The position numbers were made by a program, and so were the translations under genes. A stretch of DNA of 64,000 nt from Marinobacter sp. S6332 (GTDB taxonomy: Bacteria; Pseudomonadota; Gammaproteobacteria; Pseudomonadales; Oleiphilaceae): the NCBI RefSeq assembly GCF_023016045.1, contig NZ_JALKAP010000011.1, positions 1 to 64,000 of the forward strand, written 5' to 3'. The notes beneath the pieces were generated by a model. That model saw only the letters and a list, made by a program, of their open reading frames with translations. It made no database searches and was not told the DNA's origin. Positions 55,450-64,000 of the stretch are shown here, one piece after another (the stretch's first letter is position 1; each line of letters starts with the position of its first letter).

Positions 55450-55692
55450 TCAATATCTTGGCTGGGTTCGGCTTTGGCTTTGCATAAAGCGGAGAGCCGG
55501 TTCGTGCACCAAGATAGGGCGCCATGCAGCCCCTTGGGCCACATCGGAGCAGACCGAAAGGCTATGAGGATCACAATGGTGCTCACCGCGCCTAGTATGG
55601 CAGGGCTAGCGGTGTGATACACTCCTGCAAACCGGTCACGGCACGTGTCTTTTGGCCGAAACCGCACATTATTTTAATCAATGAGGTGATGA

Positions 55693-55947
55693 GTGAAAGG
55701 TCCACAGGATATTTTCGCACAGCTACAAGGTCAGTTTGGGCAATTTGTCCCAGATATGGCCCGAGCGGCCCGAGATGATTTTGAAACTCAGGCCCGCGCG
55801 ACCGTTATGTCGGTTTTATCTCGCCTAGAATTAGTAACCCGGGATGAGTTTGATGCCCAACAAGCGGTGCTTATGAAAACCCGCGAAAAGGTAGAAGCAT
55901 TGGAGAAAAGAGTTGCTGAGCTGGAGAAGGCTCCGAAAGCACAGTAA
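55693..55947 (+). CDS. ubiK: Ubiquinone biosynthesis accessory factor UbiK (BMFP/YqiC)
   Basis: An 84-residue protein starting at GTG 55693. The BMFP domain (DIFAQLQGQFGQFV... LSRLELVTRDEFDAQ) is followed by a C-terminal coiled coil (REKVEALEKRVAELEKA). UbiK binds UbiJ and lipids in the aerobic ubiquinone complex. It lies between glnK and comM as in pseudomonads. Confidence 0.92.
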   Translation: MKGPQDIFAQLQGQFGQFVPDMARAARDDFETQARATVMSVLSRLELVTRDEFDAQQAVLMKTREKVEALEKRVAELEKAPKAQ

Positions 55948-56037
55948 AGCAACAACATTCACCGGCAGGATGCCGGACCCCGGTTAGCCGACGAGTTATG
56001 GCTGCCCGCTAATATTCACACACCATGGAAGGTTATT

Positions 56038-57564
56038 ATGCTCGCCGTTGTTCATTCCCGTGCCAGTATTGGTGTTTCCGCTCCTGAAGTTACCGTTGAG
56101 GTTCACCTTTCCGGAGGGTTACCTGCTCTCACGATAGTTGGCTTGGCAGAAACTGGAGTGCGCGAGAGCCGTGAACGGGTAAGAAGCGCGTTGTTGAATG
56201 CAGGCTTTGAGTTTCCTGCTCGCCGAATAACCATAAATCTTGCGCCTGCGGACTTGCCCAAAGAGGGCGGTCGATTCGATTTGCCCATTGCGCTGGGTAT
56301 TCTTGCAGCCTCCGGGCAAATCCCTGCGGAAAGCCTTGTTACCTGTGAATTCCTTGGGGAACTCTCCCTTGATGGTGCGCTCCGCCCGCTGAAAGGCGTG
56401 TTACCGGCTGTACTGGCTGCGCGCAATGCGGGTCGGAATCTGCTGATACCCAATGAAAATGCTGAAGAGGCAGCGCTTGCAAGTCAGGACGATGTGCTTG
56501 CGGCGGGCCATATATTGGCCGTTTGTGAGCATCTTTGCGGGCGGGCACGGTTGGTGCCCGTGGCTCGTACAAAGCCGAACCCAGCAGCTACTAAAGGCGT
56601 GCCAGATCTTGCAGACGTGCGTGGGCAGAGCGTGCCTAGGCGGGCATTGGAGGTAGCCGCGGCTGGAGTCCATAATTTGCTATTTTTCGGCCCTCCAGGC
56701 ACTGGGAAAAGCATGCTAGCCAGTCGGTTACCCGGAATCCTCCCGGATTTGAGTGACGACCATGCCATGGAGGTAGCCAGTGTGCATTCGGTTGCCGGGT
56801 TGCGGGTAGGGAAGGGAGGTTGGCGCCAACCTCCCTTTAGGTCTCCCCATCACACGGCTTCTGCGGTGGCATTGGTAGGTGGGGGAAGTAGCCCAAGGCC
56901 AGGCGAGATCTCACTGGCCCACCGTGGTGTACTTTTTCTCGATGAGCTACCCGAGTTTGAGCGCCGAGTTCTAGAAGTGCTGCGTGAGCCTATGGAAACT
57001 GGAGAAATTTCGATCAGTCGGGCTGCCCGGCAGGTCACTTTTCCCGCACGATTTCAGGTCATCGGCGCTATGAATCCCTGCCCGTGCGGTTACAGCGGGC
57101 ATCCAACTATTGAATGCCAGTGCACGCCCCAGCAGGTGATGCGCTACCGCTCGAAAATTTCTGGCCCGCTATTGGATAGGTTCGATTTGCATGTGGAAGT
57201 ACCGGTCCAAAGTGGCGATGTGCTGATGCGCTCTGAGGATGATGGCGAATCCAGCGCCGTGGTGAGGGAGCGAGTGGCGCTTGCCAGAGAGCGTCAGGCG
57301 CAGCGCGGCTGTGTTAACGCCGTTTTATCGGGCCGCGAGTTGCAGGAGGCCTGCAGCCTTGAGCACTCCAGTGAAAAGCTGCTTTCTGGTGCGATGGAAA
57401 AGTTAGGGCTTTCGGCTCGCGCGCTGCATCGAATACTGCGCGTTGCCCGCACTCTGGCGGACCTTGATGGGTCTAATGTGGTTACACAGCCGCATTTGAT
57501 GGAGGCGCTCGGGTACCGACAGTTTGATCGCCACACAGGTAAGAGCTCCGTGGTATCCGCCTGA
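56038..57564 (+). CDS. comM: ComM/YifB AAA+ ATPase (Mg-chelatase-like)
   Basis: A 508-residue hexameric helicase-like protein that aids branch migration during natural transformation. The Lon-like N-terminal region (VEVHLSGGLPALTIVGLAET) is followed by Walker A GPPGTGKSMLASRLPG, Walker B LFLDELPEF, and the four-Cys-like segment NPCPCGYSG and ECQCTP. The C-terminal Mg-chelatase domain is complete. It needs no neighbour to be identified. Confidence 0.94.
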   Translation: MLAVVHSRASIGVSAPEVTVEVHLSGGLPALTIVGLAETGVRESRERVRSALLNAGFEFPARRITINLAPADLPKEGGRFDLPIALGILAASGQIPAESLVTCEFLGELSLDGALRPLKGVLPAVLAARNAGRNLLIPNENAEEAALASQDDVLAAGHILAVCEHLCGRARLVPVARTKPNPAATKGVPDLADVRGQSVPRRALEVAAAGVHNLLFFGPPGTGKSMLASRLPGILPDLSDDHAMEVASVHSVAGLRVGKGGWRQPPFRSPHHTASAVALVGGGSSPRPGEISLAHRGVLFLDELPEFERRVLEVLREPMETGEISISRAARQVTFPARFQVIGAMNPCPCGYSGHPTIECQCTPQQVMRYRSKISGPLLDRFDLHVEVPVQSGDVLMRSEDDGESSAVVRERVALARERQAQRGCVNAVLSGRELQEACSLEHSSEKLLSGAMEKLGLSARALHRILRVARTLADLDGSNVVTQPHLMEALGYRQFDRHTGKSSVVSA

Positions 57565-57635
57565 TTCACTTTACTCTGGTAAACTGTCTGCAAACTCCGT
57601 TAACAAGACCCGCTCTCTGGGGTTAAGGATTGCAG

Positions 57636-58388
57636 ATGACTGAGCAGAAAGAACCGCACGATCTTGATGATGAAAACCAACCGAAGCAAACCGACAGCGA
57701 TTCGTCCATTACCACGCGCCGTGGCGTTCGTAGCTTTGTGCTTCGCCAGGGGCGCATGACCGAGGGCCAGAAAAAGGCCTTTGAGCGTAGTTGGCCGAAA
57801 TTTGGTCTTAGCCGCGAAGATGGCATGATAGATCCGCGGCAGGTCTTTGGCCGGGATGCCATGCTTAACCTTGAGATCGGTTTCGGCATGGGCCGCTCGC
57901 TGGCGGAGATGGCAGAAGCCGCGCCGGAGCAGGATTTTATCGGTGTGGAAGTGCACCTGCCTGGCGTAGGGGCCTTACTGAAAGACATTGAGGAGCGTGG
58001 GCTGGAAAACGTCCGCGTGTACAACATAGATGCAAACGATGTGATTGATTTGTGTCTGCCAGATGCCTGTTTGGATCAGGTAATGGTTTTCTTCCCGGAC
58101 CCTTGGCACAAAAAGAAACATCACAAGCGCAGGCTGGTACAGCCAGAGTTTGTTCAGCGCATTCGCCACAAGCTGAGGGTCGGGGGTATTTTGCATCTGG
58201 CCACAGATTGGGAAAACTACGCAGAGCACATGATGGAAGTAATGGGCGAATCTGAAGGGTTTGCCAACACTCAACAACCGGGCGAATACTCACCACGGCC
58301 TGATTATCGCCCGATTACCAAATTTGAAAAACGTGGCGAAAATCTTGGCCATGGAGTATGGGATCTGTTGTTTCACCGCACTAACTAA
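57636..58388 (+). CDS. trmB: tRNA (guanine-N7-)-methyltransferase
   Basis: Methylates G46 of tRNA with S-adenosylmethionine. The 250-residue protein shows the SAM loop [15 protein letters not shown] and the family motif [18 protein letters not shown] 57636 has AAGGA upstream; a TTG two codons earlier is not preferred. It carries a 30-residue polar N-terminal extension. It is convergent with the small membrane protein gene. Confidence 0.94.
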   Translation: MTEQKEPHDLDDENQPKQTDSDSSITTRRGVRSFVLRQGRMTEGQKKAFERSWPKFGLSREDGMIDPRQVFGRDAMLNLEIGFGMGRSLAEMAEAAPEQDFIGVEVHLPGVGALLKDIEERGLENVRVYNIDANDVIDLCLPDACLDQVMVFFPDPWHKKKHHKRRLVQPEFVQRIRHKLRVGGILHLATDWENYAEHMMEVMGESEGFANTQQPGEYSPRPDYRPITKFEKRGENLGHGVWDLLFHRTN

Positions 58389-58411
58389 GCGTCTTCACGC
58401 CACTGTGATGA

Positions 58412-58945
58412 TCACCCCGGTGCCAGTGGATGGCGCCGGGCTGCCCGTATAATCACCAAACCTGCAATGCCGAGTGTCAGGGCGGTAAACTTGGCCAGCG
58501 CGCTGATGGCGGCCGCAAGGCTTAGGGTATCAGTGGGCGTTTCCAGATTGTTCAGCAACAATAGGTTTTCCGTTATATCGGCCGCAGCGGCGGCGATAAA
58601 CAGTGTGCGAACCCAGCGTGCTGCCGTGCGCTCACGAACGCCGGGCCGGTCAACGGTACAGTGCCGAGTGAGCAGTATCAGGGTGAGGCAGTAAACCGGA
58701 ATAAACAGGAAGTCCAGCCACAGGGAGAGCTTAGCCCAGTACAAGCCTTCGCTGCTCCAACTTTGCACGATAGCAAGAGCTTGCTCCGCGCTTCCCGCCA
58801 GTTGGAAACTAACGATTCCTTGATTCGCTACTGCCGTTTTTAGCGGCTGGTTAATCAACACCAACGCTGCCAGCAATACCACTGTTGCAATGAGGCAGGC
58901 TTTCAGGCTTTTGGGAAAAGCCGGTAGTCCTTTTTCCGTGTCCAT
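58412..58945 (-). CDS. Putative membrane protein with four TM helices
   Basis: A 177-residue protein with hydrophobic segments near residues 13-31, 68-90, 110-125 and 145-165 (for example ACLIATVVLLAALVLINQP). I do not recognise the family. Its ATG overlaps the hemW stop, so it is co-expressed with hemW. Its role could be in the envelope or heme pathway; there is no direct evidence. Confidence 0.75.
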   Translation of the reverse strand: MDTEKGLPAFPKSLKACLIATVVLLAALVLINQPLKTAVANQGIVSFQLAGSAEQALAIVQSWSSEGLYWAKLSLWLDFLFIPVYCLTLILLTRHCTVDRPGVRERTAARWVRTLFIAAAAADITENLLLLNNLETPTDTLSLAAAISALAKFTALTLGIAGLVIIRAARRHPLAPG

Positions 58946-60093
58946 TACAGAAAACGCTCCAATAGGCTGTTCAGGAACCTTTGCCCCAGTGCTGTTGCCT
59001 GAAGGCGGTCACTGACCAAGAGTTTATCGTCACGCAGACTCTTAAGTTGTACCGCAACGGATGACAGGGGTAAACCCGTGCGTTCGTAAAAAAGGCTTTC
59101 AGTCACCCCTTCTCTTAGCCTTAAGGCGTTCATTAGGAACTCCAGAGGGAGCGCTTCCGCCTCAATACTAGCGCTCCCGGCAGTCCGGCTACCAATGCGG
59201 TTAAGGTAGGCCTCTGGCTGCCGTGTTTTCCAGTAGCGTTTGATTTCGCCAGCAGGAAGGCTGATTTTCCCATGACCGCCCGCTCCTAGCGCCAAATAAT
59301 CTCCAAACGTCCAGTAATTAAGGTTGTGTCTTGAGGCTTTGCCCTCTTGGCACCACGCAGATACCTCGTAGTCACTGAAGCCTTGTTGGTGCAGAAAATT
59401 GCTACCTTGCTGGGCAATGTCCCAAAGCAACTCGTCTTCTGGCAAGTCTGGTGGCCGGCTGTAGAACTCAGTGTTGGGCTCCAGAGTCAGCTGGTACCAG
59501 GACAAGTGCGGCGGTTTGTGGGTCATTGCCGCCTTTAGATCCTCAAGAGCCTGGCTGGGGGTCTGGCCGGGAAGGCCGTGCATTAAATCCAGATTGAAAT
59601 TATCAAAGCCCGCTGTTTTGGCGCTCTCAATAGCCCTGTGTGCGGCTGCGCTGTCGTGAATGCGGCCGAGTGCTTTCAAGTGGGCTGGATTAAAGCTCTG
59701 CACACCAATAGACAAGCGGTTGATGCCAGCGTTTCGGAAGGCTTCAAATCGGCCTTCTTCCAAAGTGCCGGGATTGGCCTCCAGAGTGATTTCCGCATCG
59801 TCTGCAAACGCTAGTCGTTCCCTAAGACCTCGAAAGAGCTTGTGGTAAAAGTCGCCGCTCATCAGTGACGGGGTTCCACCACCAATAAACACTGTTTCAA
59901 CGGTGCGCCCGGATGCCAGCGCCAGATCCTGATCCATATCTTCGAGCAGAGCGCTCAGGTAAGCGGATTCGGGGATGTCGTTCTCGAGGGCGTGGGAATT
60001 AAAGTCGCAGTACGGACATTTGCGCACGCACCAAGGCACATGAATATACAAGCTCAGAGGCGGCTTAACCGGCTCTGGTGTGCGGTTAATCAC
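58945..60093 (-). CDS. hemW: Heme chaperone HemW (radical SAM, HemN-like)
   Basis: A 382-residue radical SAM protein. The 4Fe-4S motif is CVRKCPYCDF (C-x3-C-x2-C) and VFIGGGTPSL is the family loop. The length fits HemW rather than HemN, and the protein is thought to insert heme into respiratory enzymes. The start is GTG at 60093, five bases after the rdgB stop. The usual rdgB-hemW order supports the name. Confidence 0.93.
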   Translation of the reverse strand: MINRTPEPVKPPLSLYIHVPWCVRKCPYCDFNSHALENDIPESAYLSALLEDMDQDLALASGRTVETVFIGGGTPSLMSGDFYHKLFRGLRERLAFADDAEITLEANPGTLEEGRFEAFRNAGINRLSIGVQSFNPAHLKALGRIHDSAAAHRAIESAKTAGFDNFNLDLMHGLPGQTPSQALEDLKAAMTHKPPHLSWYQLTLEPNTEFYSRPPDLPEDELLWDIAQQGSNFLHQQGFSDYEVSAWCQEGKASRHNLNYWTFGDYLALGAGGHGKISLPAGEIKRYWKTRQPEAYLNRIGSRTAGSASIEAEALPLEFLMNALRLREGVTESLFYERTGLPLSSVAVQLKSLRDDKLLVSDRLQATALGQRFLNSLLERFL

Positions 60094-60098
60094 AGGGT

Positions 60099-60698
60099 TT
60101 AGGCCTCTGCCTTGAGCTGATCCATAAGCAGTGCCAAGGCTCGGCCCCGATGGCTGATCTGGTTTTTTTCGTTTCGGGTCAGCTCAGAGGCGCTGCAGTT
60201 CTTTTCGGGGCAGAGAAAGATTGGATCGTAGCCAAACCCCCCATCGCCCTGTGGCGCCCGGAGAATTGTACCCGGCCAGCGCCCGTGGCAAATAATGGGA
60301 GTTGGATCCTCGGTGTGGCGTAGATACACCAACACACAGTGAAATTGAGCGCTGCGTTGGCCATCAGGTACATCTGCCATGGCTTCCAAAAGCGCGTTCA
60401 GGTTATCAAGGTCGGACGCGCCAGCTCCAGCGTACCTTGCCGAGCGAACCCCGGGAGCACCGTTTAGCGCGTCGACGGCCAGACCGCTGTCGTCAGCCAA
60501 TGCTGGCAAGCCGGTTTCCCGAGCCGCGTGGCGCGCTTTTAGGATGGCATTCTCTACAAAGGTGACCGCTGGCTCTTCGGCTTCGCCAACACCCAGATCT
60601 CCTTGCGGCACAGGAACAAGGTTCAATGGCGCAAGAAGTTGGGTAAATTCGCTGATTTTGCCTTTGTTGTTGCTGGCAATTACAAGTTGTTCTGGCAT
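60099..60698 (-). CDS. rdgB: XTP/dITP pyrophosphatase
   Basis: Removes non-canonical purine triphosphates such as dITP. The 199-residue protein begins at ATG 60698 ([18 protein letters not shown]) and shows the conserved [17 protein letters not shown] and the GFGYDPIF loop. The longer frame to 60779 runs into the next gene and is not needed. It lies in a run with hemW and DUF4426. Confidence 0.94.
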   Translation of the reverse strand: MPEQLVIASNNKGKISEFTQLLAPLNLVPVPQGDLGVGEAEEPAVTFVENAILKARHAARETGLPALADDSGLAVDALNGAPGVRSARYAGAGASDLDNLNALLEAMADVPDGQRSAQFHCVLVYLRHTEDPTPIICHGRWPGTILRAPQGDGGFGYDPIFLCPEKNCSASELTRNEKNQISHRGRALALLMDQLKAEA

Positions 60699-60705
60699 AG
60701 TCCGC

Positions 60706-61161
60706 TCAGTCACTGAAAAGAGTGTGGACGAACCGAACCGGCAATTCTTCCCGGTGCCCGGTAGGGCGAGCCGTAACATTGAAGGTCATCAGTTCACCAG
60801 ACGCGTATTGGTATTGCGCAATAAAGTAGACGGAATCGCCTTCCTGTATTCTGCGAAAGGCTAGAAATTTTACCTGCTGTATGTCGTTGGAAACCTGACC
60901 TTCCACTTGACCCGCTACAGGCTTTATCACGCCGTTTTCATCTTCTTGCATCACGGAAATATTGACGATGCCAATGCCTTTGCTGCGTTGGAGGTTATTG
61001 GCTTTTGCAATGTCGGCGGTCAAGAATGTGCTTGGGAATACGCTCCAGTGCACCTTATAGTCACCGAAGTCCTCGGAGCCAGCATGGGCAGGAAGGCTTG
61101 CGAGGGTCGCAAATAAAGCAGCTGCCGCCATTATAAGAAGGTTGTGTAGGGCTTTGTTCAT
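60706..61161 (-). CDS. DUF4426 family exported protein
   Basis: A 151-residue periplasmic protein of unknown function. The signal peptide ([19 protein letters not shown]) is followed by [20 protein letters not shown], typical of DUF4426. It lies between metW and rdgB, as in pseudomonads. Start ATG 61161 is three bases after the metW stop. Confidence 0.9.
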   Translation of the reverse strand: MNKALHNLLIMAAAALFATLASLPAHAGSEDFGDYKVHWSVFPSTFLTADIAKANNLQRSKGIGIVNISVMQEDENGVIKPVAGQVEGQVSNDIQQVKFLAFRRIQEGDSVYFIAQYQYASGELMTFNVTARPTGHREELPVRFVHTLFSD

Positions 61162-61163
61162 GA

Positions 61164-61766
61164 TTACGTATTCTCCCGAGTGATGCGATAGATTGCGATC
61201 TCGCCCAATAGGTTTGGCCAAAGGCGTGCCAGCCAATTATTTTGATGTTGGCCGTCTACGACACGACGGCTTTTTATGCGAATGCCTTTTTGTCGACACA
61301 AGGCTTCGAAGTCCTTGAAGGTACACAGCCTTATATTAGGTGTGTTGTACCATTTATACGGCAAGGATTCAGATTCGGGCATGCGGCCGCTGAGCGCGAG
61401 CCCCCAACGCAAGCGCCAGTGTGCGAAGTTGGGGAAGGTAACTATGCCTTCTGCTCCGAGCCTCAGCATTTCATCGAGCACTTTGTCTGGTCTGCGTACC
61501 GCCTGCAGGGCTTGTGTCATCAGCACAATGTCGAAGCTGTTGTCTTCAAAGTTGTCCAGTCCTTGAGTATCGAGATTCTGCTCGATCACCGAGACCCCGC
61601 GATTCATGCAGGTGGTTATATGGTCGGGATTAATTTCCAAACCAAACCCACTAGCATTGCGTTCACGCTTGAGAAAATCGAGTAGGGTGCCGTCACCACA
61701 GCCAAGATCGAGCACATGATGCCCGGGCTTTACCCACTGCTGGATGATTTCAAGATCCGCCCTCAT
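61164..61766 (-). CDS. metW: MetW, methionine biosynthesis methyltransferase-like protein
   Basis: A 200-residue class I methyltransferase-fold protein. The glycine-rich loop [15 protein letters not shown] is intact. MetW is always linked to MetX and is needed for, or modulates, its activity in several proteobacteria. Four-base overlap (ATGA) with metX. Confidence 0.94.
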   Translation of the reverse strand: MRADLEIIQQWVKPGHHVLDLGCGDGTLLDFLKRERNASGFGLEINPDHITTCMNRGVSVIEQNLDTQGLDNFEDNSFDIVLMTQALQAVRRPDKVLDEMLRLGAEGIVTFPNFAHWRLRWGLALSGRMPESESLPYKWYNTPNIRLCTFKDFEALCRQKGIRIKSRRVVDGQHQNNWLARLWPNLLGEIAIYRITRENT

Positions 61767-62911
61767 GCGCCCACCTCTCTGGCAACACGATCCATGTATG
61801 CGGTAAAGATATCAGTATACCGTGGGGTAGGAATCAGAAACGCATCGTGCCCCCAAGGCGCATCAATTTCCGCATAGCTCACTTTTCTGCGCGCTGCGAT
61901 CATGGCGTTAACCATCTCCTCAGAGCGGGCTGGTGTAAAGCGCCAGTCCGTGCTGAACGACAGCACCAAAAACTCGCAACTGGCTTTGGCAAGGGCCTTG
62001 GAGAGATCGCCGCCAAATTCATAAGCCGGGTCGAAATAGTCCAGTGCACGGGTCATCAACAGGTAAGTGTTGGCATCGAAGATTTCAGAGAAGCGCTCGC
62101 CTTGGTAGCGCAGGTAGCTTTCGACTTGGAACTCAGCATCGTAGCCAAACTTGTAGGCTTGATCCCTTAGTTCCCGGCCAAACTTCTCACCCATGGAGGC
62201 GTCTGAAAGATAGGTGATATGGCCGACCATTCGCGCCAGCATGAGGCCGCGACGGGGTAGGGTATCAAAATCATAGTATCGGCCATCGTGGAACTCCCGG
62301 TCGGAGGTGATCGCCTGTCTTGCCACTTCATTGAAGGCGATGTTCTGAGCCGTTAGCCGAGGGCTGGAGGCTATGGCTACCGAGTGCCTAAGGCGCTCCG
62401 GGTAGTCCAGGCTCCACTGTAACGCCTGCATCCCGCCTAGAGATCCACCCACAACGGCGGCCCAGCATTCAATGCCGAGGCGATCTGCCAGCAGCGCCTG
62501 ACTTTTTACCCAGTCGCTAACCGTCACTACAGGAAAGTCCGGGCCGTATGGCGTGCCGGTGGCAGGGTTGGTTGAGCTGGGGCCAGTGCTGCCGTGACAA
62601 CCTCCCAGATTGTTAAGACAAACCACGAAAAAACGATTTGTATCAACAGGTTTGCCAGGGCCGATGCATGTGTCCCACCAGCCTGGCTTTCGGTCGTCCA
62701 TGGAATGGTAACCGGCTGCGTGATGATGACCACTCAGCGCGTGGCAGATGAGTACGGCGTTGCTGCGATCAGTGTTGAGTTCGCCATAGGTTTCAACCAC
62801 CAAATCATAGCGCTCAAGTGCTTGGCCACACGCGAGTTCGATGGGTGTTTCAAAATGATACGTCTGCGGGGTGACTACCCCGACAGAATCCACAGGCAGG
62901 GAATCGGGCAT
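61763..62911 (-). CDS. metX: Homoserine O-acyltransferase MetX
   Basis: Alpha/beta hydrolase fold enzyme of 382 residues activating homoserine. The catalytic triad shows Ser in [14 protein letters not shown], an Asp near FSTDWRFTP and His in [25 protein letters not shown] is the family signature. In pseudomonad-like gammaproteobacteria this type usually uses succinyl-CoA rather than acetyl-CoA; I cannot tell from sequence alone. First gene of the minus-strand run that continues through metW, DUF4426, rdgB and hemW. Confidence 0.94.
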   Translation of the reverse strand: MPDSLPVDSVGVVTPQTYHFETPIELACGQALERYDLVVETYGELNTDRSNAVLICHALSGHHHAAGYHSMDDRKPGWWDTCIGPGKPVDTNRFFVVCLNNLGGCHGSTGPSSTNPATGTPYGPDFPVVTVSDWVKSQALLADRLGIECWAAVVGGSLGGMQALQWSLDYPERLRHSVAIASSPRLTAQNIAFNEVARQAITSDREFHDGRYYDFDTLPRRGLMLARMVGHITYLSDASMGEKFGRELRDQAYKFGYDAEFQVESYLRYQGERFSEIFDANTYLLMTRALDYFDPAYEFGGDLSKALAKASCEFLVLSFSTDWRFTPARSEEMVNAMIAARRKVSYAEIDAPWGHDAFLIPTPRYTDIFTAYMDRVAREVGA

Positions 62912-62949
62912 CGGCGCGACAGGTTCCTGGTTCGATCCGTTGGTAACAG

Positions 62950-62986
62950 CTTGGCTGGTCAGGGCAAAAAACCTATACCAGCCAAG
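62950..62986. promoter_or_regulatory. Perfect inverted repeat upstream of metX
   Basis: CTTGGCTGGT (62950-62959) and ACCAGCCAAG (62977-62986) form a 10-bp stem with a 17-base loop, 39 bases before the metX start. There is no T run in either direction, so it may be an operator or a leader structure; it could also terminate the upstream gene. Confidence 0.4.
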
Positions 62987-63047
62987 CAGTTTAAAGGCGG
63001 GCTGTCATAGCTGCAACCGAAAGGCTGTATGACGGCTGAACGGGCAA

Positions 63048-64000
63048 TTAGATGACGCCGGAGATATTGACCACTTTTTGCTGAATCATGGTCGGAGCGG
63101 GCTTGCGGATTTGTCTTTGCATAGCATCCGCCAGTTCCAGTTGTCGGCGCAGGTCAGAGATGCTATTGGCCAGTCGCTCACGCTCGACACGGCTGTCGCG
63201 ATCATTTCTTACCATATCTCGGAGGCGCCGAATCTGGTGTTCCAGTAGCTGCTTCTGTTCCATGGAATACTGCATGATGGGTAGAAGCGCTTCCGAGGGC
63301 CAGCGCTCTACATCCTGACGCACGCGGGCGTGCAGGGTTCTGGCTTCGCTAACCATCACATTGAAAAAGCGCTGAACCAATACAGACTGTTCGGTGAGTA
63401 GGTTTTTAGGGTTGGCGCGGAAACGTCGGGCTTTTTTGCGCAACTCCCTTACGGCGATTACATGACGGCCGGCACGCAGCGGAATGGGTTCAAGATGCCG
63501 GGCGCGGGTATCTTCGTTGTAGCGACGATAAATGGCTCCCACCATTTTTTCGGCAAGACGCCCCTCACTGAGCAGGTTGGTGAAATCACTCTCAAGCAAC
63601 TCGAAAAACTGTTCCATGGCACTGTTCATGCCCGATGTCGTCCAGCTTTTCGTCATGTTTTTGCGAATTTCTTCGGCATGAGCCTCAAATCTCGCTTCAT
63701 CTACCAGCTTTTTCAGTATTTCGCCCTGCGAATCCATCAGCCTGCGACTTGAGCGGAGTGTAATCAGCTTTTTATAGTAGAAATCGTAGTCTTTTTGGGA
63801 GCGGTCTGCCAATCGGGTAAGCACTGCTTTATCCATGGTGCTGCCGGAGCAGGCGCTCAACTCCTCTTCAAGAGATTCCAGCCGGGTTTGCATGGCCGCC
63901 TGACTGTTCTGCAGCATACCAAGTAGATCGTTGATCAGGCTTTGGGTGATCAACTGCTCTTTATGCATCAGAATGCGCTGAATAATCAGCTGTTCAAGGT
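63048..64000 (-). CDS. Probable dynamin-like GTPase, C-terminal part (5' end outside the window)
   Basis: The frame is open to the window edge, and an internal ATG at 63968 is not a convincing start; upstream codons (LEQLIIQRIL) continue the same style. The visible 317 codons are nearly all helical, with coiled coils such as YSMEQKQLLEHQIRRLRDMV and RERLANSISDLRRQLELA. This is how the stalk/C-terminus of bacterial dynamin-family proteins looks. The GTPase head would lie to the right. The assignment rests on pattern only. Confidence 0.6.
   Translation of the reverse strand, partial: LEQLIIQRILMHKEQLITQSLINDLLGMLQNSQAAMQTRLESLEEELSACSGSTMDKAVLTRLADRSQKDYDFYYKKLITLRSSRRLMDSQGEILKKLVDEARFEAHAEEIRKNMTKSWTTSGMNSAMEQFFELLESDFTNLLSEGRLAEKMVGAIYRRYNEDTRARHLEPIPLRAGRHVIAVRELRKKARRFRANPKNLLTEQSVLVQRFFNVMVSEARTLHARVRQDVERWPSEALLPIMQYSMEQKQLLEHQIRRLRDMVRNDRDSRVERERLANSISDLRRQLELADAMQRQIRKPAPTMIQQKVVNISGVI

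Noticed and set aside
62912-63047. SAM riboswitch upstream of metX
   Set aside because: The stem found does not fit a SAM-I, SAM-II or SAM-IV core that I could recognise; only an isolated palindrome is present.

Overview
The window looks like the chromosome of a marine gammaproteobacterium, most likely Marinobacter or a close relative. This is inferred from protein character and from gene order shared with Pseudomonas-type chromosomes: argH, cyaA, lptM, lysA, dapF, DUF484, xerC; then amtB-glnK, ubiK, comM; then trmB, hemW, rdgB, DUF4426, metW, metX. No rRNA, tRNA or CRISPR array was recognised.

Left part, about 1-17500: an accessory, heavily rearranged segment. A group II intron (about 2.27 kb, minus strand) sits inside the transposase gene of an IS3-family element, whose outer end lies at 3039. 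Next comes a plus-strand tripartite metal-efflux operon of the czcCBA type (3245-8949) with a histidine-rich adaptor protein. Behind it lie two related PhoQ/CzcS-like sensor kinases and a single OmpR-type response regulator, all on the minus strand, a small exported protein, and a TorF-like outer-membrane protein gene. The latter is split by a 1518-bp IS5-type element with inverted ends and a 6-bp target duplication. A second CzcC-like gene has lost its 5' end and abuts the 5' end of the second kinase, which suggests a deletion junction.

Middle part, 17545-48189: core chromosome. It holds argH; a PAS-GGDEF-EAL protein with degenerate catalytic motifs; cyaA with a TTG start; and the tightly packed lptM-lysA-dapF-DUF484-xerC-GGDEF-sensor kinase run, which links lysine/diaminopimelate synthesis, chromosome dimer resolution and signalling genes. 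It continues with a type Vd patatin, a GntR regulator, a cardiolipin synthase and AraC pair, a 30-residue peptide gene with its own terminator, an esterase/SMP-30/thioesterase cluster, an oxidoreductase, a cation antiporter, tcdA and an acyl-CoA dehydrogenase.

Right part, 48418-64000: an SDR gene convergent with an ECF sigma/ChrR anti-sigma pair that has a good self-promoter; divergent polyamine genes speA and speE; glnK-amtB behind a probable sigma-54 promoter; ubiK and comM; trmB; and a minus-strand run carrying hemW, rdgB, DUF4426, metW and metX. The window ends inside a probable dynamin-like gene.
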